From NCBI GenBank assembly GCA_946630765.1, contig CAMOZF010000027.1, positions 1 to 11,484 of the forward strand: a stretch of 11,484 nt of DNA. The letters run 5' to 3'. Shown one piece after another: positions 1-6,374 of this stretch; position 1 is the first letter of the stretch; the number at the start of each line of letters is the position of its first letter. The notes under the pieces are model-generated. The model saw nothing but the letters and a program-made list of their open reading frames with translations. It was not told the origin of the DNA and did no database searches. The position numbers and the translations under genes were made by a program. This DNA comes from an uncultured Lachnospiraceae bacterium. GTDB taxonomy: Bacteria > Bacillota_A > Clostridia > Lachnospirales > Lachnospiraceae.

Positions 1-355
1 CACGGACAATTACTACGGCGCGGCGGCGACCTTTGTGGATGACGCCTACAATGCGGCCAAGCCCGGCTTCTTCAAGACGATCTGGGGACAGCTCGTATCG
101 GCGCTGGCCGGCGGCGGCGCGGTTTCCGGCATCCTTGTCGGAAAGCATAAGAGACAGCCTGCGACGCCGAAGCGTCACTATGTGAAGCAGAACGGCGTTG
201 TTCCGCGGCGTTCTTCCGACCGCTTCATGGGGACGACGACAGAGGTCCGTCATATCGAGCGTGCGGAACCCTCGGACTCCGGAGGCTCCTCCGACGGAAA
301 TATCAGTTCTTCTTCCGGAAGCTCCGGAAATCACGGCGGCGGCGCGTCCTTCTGA
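1..355 (+). CDS. TPM-domain membrane protein, C-terminal part (5' end outside window)
   Basis: Open from the window edge (reading frame starts at base 2) to a TGA at 353-355; 117 residues are visible. The order of parts is: the end of a globular domain (around TFVDDAYNAA), one hydrophobic Gly/Ala-rich segment at visible residues ~27-47, a short basic stretch (GKHKRQ), a linker, then a low-complexity Ser/Gly tail ending in HGGGASF. This layout (TPM fold, one C-terminal membrane segment, a basic cytoplasmic stretch with HYVKQNG and RFMGTTT, and a Ser/Gly-rich end) is what I know of TPM-domain (TLP18.3/Psb32/MOLO-1) proteins of Clostridia. The TPM domain itself lies upstream and cannot be checked here. 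Function in these bacteria is poorly defined and none is proposed. A GTG at 35 is internal and is not a start. No U-rich terminator follows directly; a long hairpin lies 40 bases after the stop. Confidence 0.75.
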   Translation, partial: TDNYYGAAATFVDDAYNAAKPGFFKTIWGQLVSALAGGGAVSGILVGKHKRQPATPKRHYVKQNGVVPRRSSDRFMGTTTEVRHIERAEPSDSGGSSDGNISSSSGSSGNHGGGASF

Positions 356-395
356 TCATGGGGACGTCTGCGCGCTGAAACAGAAGGCAATTACA

Positions 396-432
396 GATTC
401 GCTCAGGATGACCAGATCATTCTGGGCGAATC
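396..432 (+). other. 16-bp stem-loop between TPM gene and histidine kinase gene
   Basis: The left arm GATTCGCTCAGGATGA (396-411) pairs without gaps with the right arm TCATTCTGGGCGAATC (417-432) around the 5-base loop CCAGA. As RNA it has 14 Watson-Crick and two G-U pairs. On the + strand the base of the stem is followed by GTCATAAGAG, not a U-run, so it is not a standard intrinsic terminator. It ends 18 bases before the AGAGGAAG ribosome binding site (451-458) of the kinase gene. It could be a terminator lacking its U-tract, an mRNA-stabilising or processing element, an attenuator, or a protein binding site. Confidence 0.6.
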
Positions 433-462
433 GTCATAAGAGTAAAAGAAAGAGGAAGTACT

Positions 463-2070
463 GTGACGGATTACACGCCCGAATATGTCCGAAGCCTGGA
501 GAATGAGCGCGAAAAACTCAAAGAAGCACTCCGGGAAGCCGAATCGGAAAGTAAAGCGAAGGAACTGTTTCTGAGCAATATGTCGCATGACATCCGCACG
601 CCGATGAATGCCATCATCGGCATGACCGCGCTTGCCAAGAACCATATCGACGAGAAGGAACGGGTGCTCGACGCCCTTCAGAAGATCGAGGTCGCGGGCG
701 GACACCTGCTGTCTCTGATCAACGATGTCCTGGATATGTCGAGGATCAACTCGGGCCGGATGAAGATCCGCGAGGACCGCTTCGAGCTGTCGGATCTTCT
801 GCATGAGCTGCTGGTGATCGTGCGTCCCCAGAGCGATGAGAAGGGCCACAGCTTCCGCTTCGAGACCGGGGAGATTTACAGGGAAACGCTCTACGGAGAC
901 GCGCTCAGACTCCGTCAGATCTACGTGAATATTATCAATAACGCCGTCAAGTACACGAAAAGCGGCGGGAAAATCCGGGTCAGCTTCAGTGAGGAGCTGG
1001 ATCAGGACCGGGTGCTTCTGTACTTCTCCTGCGCAGACAACGGCATCGGCATGAGTCCGGAGTTTGTCAAAAGGATTTTCGAGCCCTTTGAGCGGGTCAA
1101 TTCCAGCACGGTTTCGGGGATTGAGGGCACAGGACTCGGCATGAGCATTGTCAAAAGGCTGGTCGAGCAGATGAACGGCACGATTACCGTCGAAAGTGCG
1201 GAAAATGCCGGGACGACCGTGAAAATCTGCATTCCGCTCCGCTACATCGATACGGCGCTTGCTAAGGACGCGCTTTCCGGACGGAACTTCCTGATTATCG
1301 AAAACGATGAGCAGGTGATCCGCCGTTACCGGGAGATCCTGAATGAGGCGGGATGTGCTTTCCATGTCGTCGGGAGCTCGGCAGAGGCGGTATCGGCGCT
1401 TGCCGAAGGAGAATTCCGGGGCGGCAGGACGGATGCGGTGATCATCGGAAGTATCCTGCAGGCTTCCGAGACGCTGTATGATATTGCCGCGTATATGAAG
1501 AAGTCCAATCCGGGACTTCCGGTCATCCTGATCTCGGAGGATCCCTGGGACCGGATCAGCTATCAGGCGGAAAGAGCCGGCGTCGACCGCTTCATTCCGC
1601 TGCCCTTCTTCCGGAAATCCCTGCTTCTTGGGCTTTCGGACGTGCTGGACGGAAGCGGTAAAAAGGAAGAGCATCTCGCGGTGCCCGATCTTTCCGGGAA
1701 AAAGCTGCTTCTCGTGGAAGACAATATGATCAACCGTGAGATCGCAAAGGAAATCCTGAGCGCGACCGGTGTCGCGATCGACAGCGCGGAAAACGGTGTG
1801 GAAGCCGTCAAACGCTTTGAGGACTCAGATCCGGAAGAATATTCGATGATCCTGATGGATATTCAGATGCCGGTCATGGACGGCCTGATGGCGGCCAGAC
1901 AGATCCGTCAGCTGGAACGGCCGGATGCCGCATCCGTCCCGATCTACGCGATGACGGCCAATGCCTTCCAGGAGGACGTCGAAAAGGCGAGAGCTTCGGG
2001 AATGAACGGACATCTTGCAAAACCGATCGATATTAACGCACTGATGCAGGTGCTTCGTCAGATTCGCTGA
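463..2070 (+). CDS. Soluble hybrid sensor histidine kinase with two receiver domains, one degenerate
   Basis: Start is GTG at 463, preceded by AGAGGAAG (451-458). The protein has 535 residues: a charged coiled coil (~1-35); HisKA with phospho-acceptor H42 in SNMSHDIRTPMNA; HATPase_c with N-box (N156-N160), G1 box DNGIGM (192-197) and G2 box GTGLGM (222-227); a first receiver-like domain (~273-395); and a second receiver (~413-535). The second receiver is canonical, with acidic pair E419/D420, phospho-acceptor D466 in LMDIQMP, T498 and K520. The first has G329 where the Asp belongs (DAVIIG), so it should not accept phosphate. No membrane segment, PAS, GAF or other sensor domain is visible, so the kinase should be cytosolic and receive its signal through a partner protein or the degenerate receiver. 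No HPt domain is present. It sits 16 bases upstream of the HD-GYP-like gene and is probably co-transcribed with it. I saw no convincing promoter between 356 and 450. Family assignment is firm; the signal and output are unknown. Confidence 0.95.
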   Translation: MTDYTPEYVRSLENEREKLKEALREAESESKAKELFLSNMSHDIRTPMNAIIGMTALAKNHIDEKERVLDALQKIEVAGGHLLSLINDVLDMSRINSGRMKIREDRFELSDLLHELLVIVRPQSDEKGHSFRFETGEIYRETLYGDALRLRQIYVNIINNAVKYTKSGGKIRVSFSEELDQDRVLLYFSCADNGIGMSPEFVKRIFEPFERVNSSTVSGIEGTGLGMSIVKRLVEQMNGTITVESAENAGTTVKICIPLRYIDTALAKDALSGRNFLIIENDEQVIRRYREILNEAGCAFHVVGSSAEAVSALAEGEFRGGRTDAVIIGSILQASETLYDIAAYMKKSNPGLPVILISEDPWDRISYQAERAGVDRFIPLPFFRKSLLLGLSDVLDGSGKKEEHLAVPDLSGKKLLLVEDNMINREIAKEILSATGVAIDSAENGVEAVKRFEDSDPEEYSMILMDIQMPVMDGLMAARQIRQLERPDAASVPIYAMTANAFQEDVEKARASGMNGHLAKPIDINALMQVLRQIR

Positions 2071-2086
2071 TTATTGTGGGGACATT

Positions 2087-3892
2087 ATGCGCGATTATCA
2101 GATCCGATATATTGAGAATATCAAAACCGTCCAGGCGCTTCTTCACCGGACCGACCGCCCGGGAGAGGATTTTTCCGGCTGGCTTTCCGAGAAGAAGGCC
2201 GACGAGGCGGAAATCGGCCGCTTAAAGGCCGAAAACAATCGGCTGCTGTCGGAGAATCTCTTCCCGATGCTTGACCGCCTTTTAGAGGCCTCAGAGGAGG
2301 ATATCGGGGAGCTTCTGGACTTTTCGGACCAGCTGATGGACTGGTCCGTGAACCTGGATATCGGCGTGTATGTGCTGATTCACGACGCGCTTCTTTCTCT
2401 TTGCCGGCTGAAAAAGGACCGCGACGGGATGATCCGGGAGCTCTATAAGCTCGGCATGGGCATGTATTACCTGAACCGTACGATTCAGGGACTTCCGGGT
2501 GCGGCCACAAGACCCTTCCTTTTCCAGAATGAGATGCTTTTTACGGAAGCGGGCTCTTATCTGAAATTCTTCCAGGAGATCGAAAACGAGGAAACCAAGG
2601 GCTATATCATCCGGAGTCTCGCGAATATCGCGATCTGCGCGCCGGATAAGAAGAAGCGCGTCGCGACGACCTCGCGGATCCTGAAGATCGTCAGGGACCC
2701 GTATTATCAGGCACTCGCGCCGGGCCTTCCGTGGGAGCGCTTCTACCGCGCGAGCAATCAGCAGATGAGCGCGAACCGCAGCATGATGTCGCGGGGAGAC
2801 CTGTCGAGCGAGGAGCTGTCGGAGGTTCTCGACGCCTGCTATTATGTATTTGAGCCGGAAAAGGACCGGAAGGACCCGAATATCCGCTGGCTCTGGCCCT
2901 ACTATGAGATGGAGTACAGCTGCGGCTTTACGGACGCGGAGACGACCGCGCACCGGCTGAAGGATCTGATCGAGAGCGTCCCGAAAGACCAGTTCGATGT
3001 TTCCGGCCTGTACGGATCCCTGCAGCTTCCGATCTACTTCGGAAGCCTTCTGAAGGACAACCCCTCACTTCTTCAGAAGCCGGAATATGTGGAGTTTCTC
3101 GCGAAGGCCTATCAGATCATGCTCCGGACGGTCAGCGCGATCCCGCCCGAAAACTACGATGACTTTTTCTATTACGAAATCGCGCTGATTATTTCCAGCT
3201 ATTTTGAGACGGAAGGCGTGATGGACTACCGCGCGGTCACGGAGCTTCTGATGAAGCGGCTGTTCGGCCAGGAATATGTGAAGGGCAGAAGGACCGGAGA
3301 GCTGATGGCGCTTTTCGGAGAAGAGATCCTCCGGGATTCGCCGGACTTTTTCGAGGACGTTCCCGAGGTCCGGGTGGAAAAGGATCCGGAGACAAAAAAA
3401 GAAGTCTCCATGAGACTTCTTCGGGACTGCGGCCTGTATCATGATTTCGGCCTTCTGAAAATGAACCTTCTTCGGATGATGAATTCGCGGAATCTTTTTG
3501 AAAACGAACACCGGATCATGATGCTGCACTGCGAATCCGGCAGGGACGATCTGTCGCGCCGCGAGTCCACGAAGGCGCTCGCGGATACGGCCTATGCGCA
3601 TCACGCCTACTATAACGGCGGCGGATACCCCGCGGGCTACGTGCGCCGCGAATCTCCGTACCGGATGATGACGGACATTGCCGCAGTCTGCGTGTACATC
3701 CTGGAAAGCGGCGAAACAGATACGGAGAAGCTCTCATCGGACATCCTGAAGGAGAGCGGCAAGCGCTTCTCGCCGATGGTGAGCGTGCTGCTTCTCAACA
3801 GCAGCTTCCTTCAGCGGCTTTCGGAATTCCTGCATCAGGACGAGCGCATCTACTGGAAGGAAATCTACGACAGCGCCGAAAATACGGTCTGA
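2087..3892 (+). CDS. Large helical protein with divergent C-terminal HD-GYP domain
   Basis: ATG at 2087 with GGGGA (2078-2082) as binding site, 16 bases after the kinase stop; 601 residues, no signal peptide or membrane segment. Residues ~30-70 look like a coiled coil. Residues ~70-430 are helical and repetitive in feel (possibly TPR-like) but I do not recognise a named domain. The C-terminus (~440-590) matches the HD-GYP pattern: H452-D453 in YHDFG, H481 in MMLHCES, H505-H506, then GGGYP at 511-515 with the usual spacing from HH. HD-GYP enzymes hydrolyse cyclic-di-GMP. Here the Lys after HDxG is Leu, the Asp of HHxxxDGxGYP is Asn (N510), and the later metal-ligand Asp (VADxxDA region) appears replaced by V536. 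Activity is therefore doubtful; it may bind rather than cleave a nucleotide. No receiver domain is fused, so any link to the kinase would be by protein contact. Family call moderately sure; activity unknown. Confidence 0.75.
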   Translation: MRDYQIRYIENIKTVQALLHRTDRPGEDFSGWLSEKKADEAEIGRLKAENNRLLSENLFPMLDRLLEASEEDIGELLDFSDQLMDWSVNLDIGVYVLIHDALLSLCRLKKDRDGMIRELYKLGMGMYYLNRTIQGLPGAATRPFLFQNEMLFTEAGSYLKFFQEIENEETKGYIIRSLANIAICAPDKKKRVATTSRILKIVRDPYYQALAPGLPWERFYRASNQQMSANRSMMSRGDLSSEELSEVLDACYYVFEPEKDRKDPNIRWLWPYYEMEYSCGFTDAETTAHRLKDLIESVPKDQFDVSGLYGSLQLPIYFGSLLKDNPSLLQKPEYVEFLAKAYQIMLRTVSAIPPENYDDFFYYEIALIISSYFETEGVMDYRAVTELLMKRLFGQEYVKGRRTGELMALFGEEILRDSPDFFEDVPEVRVEKDPETKKEVSMRLLRDCGLYHDFGLLKMNLLRMMNSRNLFENEHRIMMLHCESGRDDLSRRESTKALADTAYAHHAYYNGGGYPAGYVRRESPYRMMTDIAAVCVYILESGETDTEKLSSDILKESGKRFSPMVSVLLLNSSFLQRLSEFLHQDERIYWKEIYDSAENTV

Positions 3893-4053
3893 AAAGGCCC
3901 TTTAAAGCCGCGCCCGACGATGGCGGTATCCACAACCGTGTAGGCCTGCTGGAAGATATTTCCGAACATCAGAGGAAGTGCAAATAAAAGGAGCAGCTTT
4001 ACAGGCTGCCCCTTTGTCATGTTCATCATACCGGCAGATTCTTCCATGTTCAT
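3865..4053 (-). pseudogene. MATE-family efflux transporter, truncated N-terminal remnant
   Basis: Reading from ATG at 4053 (or the in-frame ATG at 4020), residues 12-48 are the classic start of a MATE transporter: MTKGQPVKLLLLFALP, then GNIFQQAYTVVDTAIVGR. Intact MATE proteins have about 450 residues and 12 membrane helices. Here the similarity stops after the GR at ~3910, and the frame runs about 14 unrelated codons into the end of the opposite-strand HD-GYP gene before a TAG at 3865-3867. No MATE-like sequence exists elsewhere in the window. The start lies 3 bases beyond the plsC stop codon, so an intact gene was probably once co-transcribed with plsC. The fragment holds only part of the first membrane helix and cannot transport anything. 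The break coincides with the 3' end of the signalling gene pair, which suggests a deletion or insertion joint there. Confidence 0.8.
3987..4015 (-). terminator. Terminator-like hairpin downstream of plsC, inside the MATE remnant
   Basis: Read on the minus strand: AAAGG-G-GCAGC, 7-base loop CTGTAAA, GCTGC-T-CCTTT, then TATTTG. That is an 11-position stem with one mismatch, followed by CCTTTTATTT, which resembles an intrinsic terminator. It begins about 40 bases after the plsC stop. The same bases encode TKGQPVKLLLLF of the broken MATE gene, so the structure may be an accident of coding sequence that now ends plsC transcription. Read on + it is preceded by A-rich sequence and could also slow transcription arriving from the HD-GYP gene. 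Confidence 0.5.
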
Positions 4054-4056
4054 CGT

Positions 4057-4797
4057 TTATGCCTCATAGGAATCCATCATTTGCTGCATGATATTCTCGA
4101 CCTTTTTGGTGAGAAACTTTTTCTCCTCTCTTGAAAGCTCGGAGACGAGGATCGGTTCTCCGAAGGTGACCTTGATGGTCAGCGGCTGAATCCGGTGATT
4201 GTTGCCTTCAAATACCTCGCCGGTGTTGTAGATCGCGACCGGAATGATCGGCGCGCCGGAACGCTCGGCGATCTTCAGAGACCCGCCGTGGAAGGGCATC
4301 AGTGCGGTCTTGCTGGAAAGGTCTTTATTTCTTGTACCTTCCGGGAAAATGCACATCGAGATGCCGGATTTCACATGCTCCGTCGCTTCCTTGATCGTCT
4401 TCACGCCTTCCTTGATATCCTCGCGGTTCAGGAAGAGGCCGTTCAGCTTCCTGATCCAGGTCCGGAAGACGGGAATTTTTTTCAGCGAATCCTTCGCGAC
4501 AAAACCGGTGCGGTTATGAAGCTGCGGATAGGTGCAGATGATGTCGAAAATCGAACGGTGGTTGATGACGAATACGGAGGCGACGCCTTTTTCCGGAATA
4601 TTTTCCTGACCGTAGACCTCTGTCTTGATGCCCATCAGCTTCATGCCTGTCCGGCAGGCCCACTGAATGCTGTGGAAAATCATATAATCCGCCTTTTCCT
4701 GATCGAAAAAGTGTACAATCCATGCGGCAAACCACAGGAAAAACCCGTAGATGGAATAAAATACGAGCATGGTAAAAAATAAAATCGTTCTGCCCAT
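4057..4797 (-). CDS. plsC: 1-acyl-sn-glycerol-3-phosphate acyltransferase (PlsC family)
   Basis: 246 residues, ATG at 4797 with AGGAG ideally placed upstream. Longer in-frame starts, such as ATG at 4836, are rejected because that ATG overlaps the -10 box of the promoter. The protein transfers an acyl chain to the sn-2 position of lysophosphatidic acid, giving phosphatidic acid for membrane lipid synthesis, at the cytoplasmic membrane. All family blocks are visible: catalytic NHRSIFD (H80, D85; HX4D), GLFLNR (120-125), FPEGTR (151-156, glycerol-phosphate binding) and the APIIPVAI block. A hydrophobic N-terminal helix (~4-31) fits membrane attachment. Length is typical of bacterial PlsC. It is transcribed divergently from asnS, and its stop is 3 bases from the start of the MATE remnant. 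Acyl specificity cannot be read from sequence; some paralogues act on other lyso-lipids. Confidence 0.93.
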   Translation of the reverse strand: MGRTILFFTMLVFYSIYGFFLWFAAWIVHFFDQEKADYMIFHSIQWACRTGMKLMGIKTEVYGQENIPEKGVASVFVINHRSIFDIICTYPQLHNRTGFVAKDSLKKIPVFRTWIRKLNGLFLNREDIKEGVKTIKEATEHVKSGISMCIFPEGTRNKDLSSKTALMPFHGGSLKIAERSGAPIIPVAIYNTGEVFEGNNHRIQPLTIKVTFGEPILVSELSREEKKFLTKKVENIMQQMMDSYEA

Positions 4798-4834
4798 AAT
4801 CCTCTCCTGACGCCGTTTCTTGACCGGCCAGTCC

Positions 4835-4863
4835 ATTATAATATACCTTTCTGAAAAAGTCAA
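4835..4863 (-). promoter_or_regulatory. Sigma-A type promoter for plsC
   Basis: On the minus strand TTGACT (-35, 4858-4863) is separated by exactly 17 bases from a perfect TATAAT (-10, 4835-4840). Transcription should start near 4828, giving a leader of about 30 bases before the ATG at 4797. This supports the chosen plsC start. Confidence 0.85.
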
Positions 4864-4896
4864 AGCCTTAAAGCGGATGAAGCTGATAAGTTCTCC

Positions 4897-4925
4897 TTGT
4901 ATTTTTCCCCGAAATAGAGTAAAAT
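4897..4925 (+). promoter_or_regulatory. Sigma-A type promoter for the asnS operon
   Basis: TTGTAT (-35, 4897-4902), 17-base spacer, TAAAAT (-10, 4920-4925). The predicted start near 4932 leaves a leader of about 35 bases before the asnS ATG, too short for a T-box or other riboswitch. It is back-to-back with the plsC promoter: the two -35 boxes are 33 bases apart, so one bound regulator could affect both. Confidence 0.75.
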
Positions 4926-4966
4926 AATTAAATCTATGAGTATATTTTAAGAGGAGACATCTGATT

Positions 4967-6361
4967 ATGGAAGCATGTGTTCCGGTAAGAGAACTTTTTA
5001 AGGAAACCGAGAAGTATGCGGGGAAAGAAATCACCGTCGGCGGATGGGTCCGCAGCAACCGTGACAGCAAGAGCTTCGGCTTTCTTGTGGTCAGCGACGG
5101 TACATTTTTTACGCCGCTTCAGATTGTATATCATGACACGATGGAGAATTTCCAGGAGATCGCGAAGCTGAATGTCGGCGCGGCCCTGATCGCAAAAGGC
5201 ACGCTGACCCTGACGCCGGACGCGAAGCAGCCGTTTGAGCTGCAGGCGACGTCGGTTGCGGTAGAGGGCGACAGTCCTTCGGATTATCCGCTTCAGAAAA
5301 AGCGCCACACCCTGGAGTACCTGAGAACGATGACGCACCTTCGCCCGAGAACGAATACCTTCCAGGCGGTTTTCCGCGTGCGTTCCCTGATCGCCTATGC
5401 GATTCACCGCTTCTTCCAGGAGCGCGATTTCGTGTATGTACACACACCGATCATTACGGGGTCTGATGCCGAGGGCGCCGGTGAAATGTTCCAGGTGACG
5501 ACGCTGCCGCTTCAGGATCTTCCGCTGAATGAAGACGGCTCGGTGAACTATGCGGAGGACTTCTTCGGAAAGTCCACGAACCTGACGGTTTCCGGCCAGC
5601 TCAACGGCGAGACCTTTGCCTGTGCTTTCCGCAATATCTACACCTTCGGACCGACCTTCCGCGCGGAGAACAGCAACACGACCCGTCACGCGGCGGAATT
5701 CTGGATGATCGAGCCGGAGATCGCCTTTGCGGATCTGGAGGACGATATGCAGCTCGCGGAGGATATGCTGAAGTACATCATCCGCTATGTGCTGGAGAAT
5801 GCGCCGGAGGAGATGGAATTCTTCAACAGCTTCGTTGACAAGGGGCTTCTTGACCGGCTGCAGCACGTGCTGAACTCGGATTTCGGCCGCGTCACCTACA
5901 CGGAGGCGATCGCGCTTCTCGAGAAGCACAATGATAAATTTGACTATAAGGTCAGCTGGGGCTGTGACCTTCAGACCGAGCACGAGCGCTATCTTACGGA
6001 AGAAATTTTCAAGCGTCCGGTCTTCGTGACGGATTATCCGCAGGAGATCAAGGCCTTCTACATGAAGCAGAATCCGGACGGAAAGACGGTTGCCGCGATG
6101 GACTGCCTGGTGCCCGGCATCGGTGAAATCATCGGCGGCTCCCAGCGTGAAGAAGATTATGAGAAACTCGCATCCCGCATCAAGGAGCTTGGCATGCGGG
6201 AGTCGGACTATGACTTTTATATGGACCTCAGAAGATTCGGCACGGTCCGCCATGCCGGATTCGGTCTCGGATTTGAACGCTGCGTGATGTACCTGACCGG
6301 CATCGGCAATATCCGGGACGTTCTGCCGTTCCCGAGGACTGTTGGAACCTGCGAACTGTGA
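4967..6361 (+). CDS. asnS: Asparaginyl-tRNA synthetase
   Basis: ATG at 4967 with GAGGAG (4951-4956); 464 residues, close to the 466 of the E. coli enzyme. It charges tRNA-Asn with asparagine using ATP, in the cytoplasm. An N-terminal OB-fold anticodon-binding domain (about residues 18-105; [15 protein letters not shown]) is followed by the class IIb catalytic core. Motif 2 is [20 protein letters not shown] (from F227), motif 3 is GFGLGFER (431-438), and then [12 protein letters not shown] follows. The RAENSNT and GFGLGFER forms mark AsnRS rather than AspRS. It is the first gene of a packed operon: the next gene starts 13 bases after its stop. No T-box leader is present, so control is through the promoter at 4897-4925 or post-transcriptional. 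The assignment is secure. Confidence 0.97.
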   Translation: MEACVPVRELFKETEKYAGKEITVGGWVRSNRDSKSFGFLVVSDGTFFTPLQIVYHDTMENFQEIAKLNVGAALIAKGTLTLTPDAKQPFELQATSVAVEGDSPSDYPLQKKRHTLEYLRTMTHLRPRTNTFQAVFRVRSLIAYAIHRFFQERDFVYVHTPIITGSDAEGAGEMFQVTTLPLQDLPLNEDGSVNYAEDFFGKSTNLTVSGQLNGETFACAFRNIYTFGPTFRAENSNTTRHAAEFWMIEPEIAFADLEDDMQLAEDMLKYIIRYVLENAPEEMEFFNSFVDKGLLDRLQHVLNSDFGRVTYTEAIALLEKHNDKFDYKVSWGCDLQTEHERYLTEEIFKRPVFVTDYPQEIKAFYMKQNPDGKTVAAMDCLVPGIGEIIGGSQREEDYEKLASRIKELGMRESDYDFYMDLRRFGTVRHAGFGLGFERCVMYLTGIGNIRDVLPFPRTVGTCEL

Positions 6362-6374
6362 CAAAGGAGTTTCC

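Noticed and set aside
420..442. Promoter TTCTGG-17-TAAAAG ahead of the kinase gene
   Set aside because: The -35 box matches consensus at only two positions and it overlaps the hairpin arm; not supportable.
403..1674. Long minus-strand open frame (423 codons) opposite the kinase gene
   Set aside because: The plus strand encodes a complete hybrid kinase with all motifs; the antisense frame has no recognisable domain and follows from the GC-rich codon bias.
394..2068. Shared 10-mer CAGATTCGCT at 394-403 and 2059-2068 as a regulatory repeat
   Set aside because: The second copy is in the kinase coding end, lacks the hairpin, and 10-base matches are expected by chance in a window this size.
4926..4966. 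T-box or other riboswitch ahead of asnS
   Set aside because: The leader is only about 35 bases and has no T-box sequence or specifier stem.
4798..5070. N-terminal extension of plsC
   Set aside because: It would read through the plsC promoter and the start of asnS; ATG 4797 has an ideal AGGAG and the mapped-looking -10 box overlaps the ATG at 4836.
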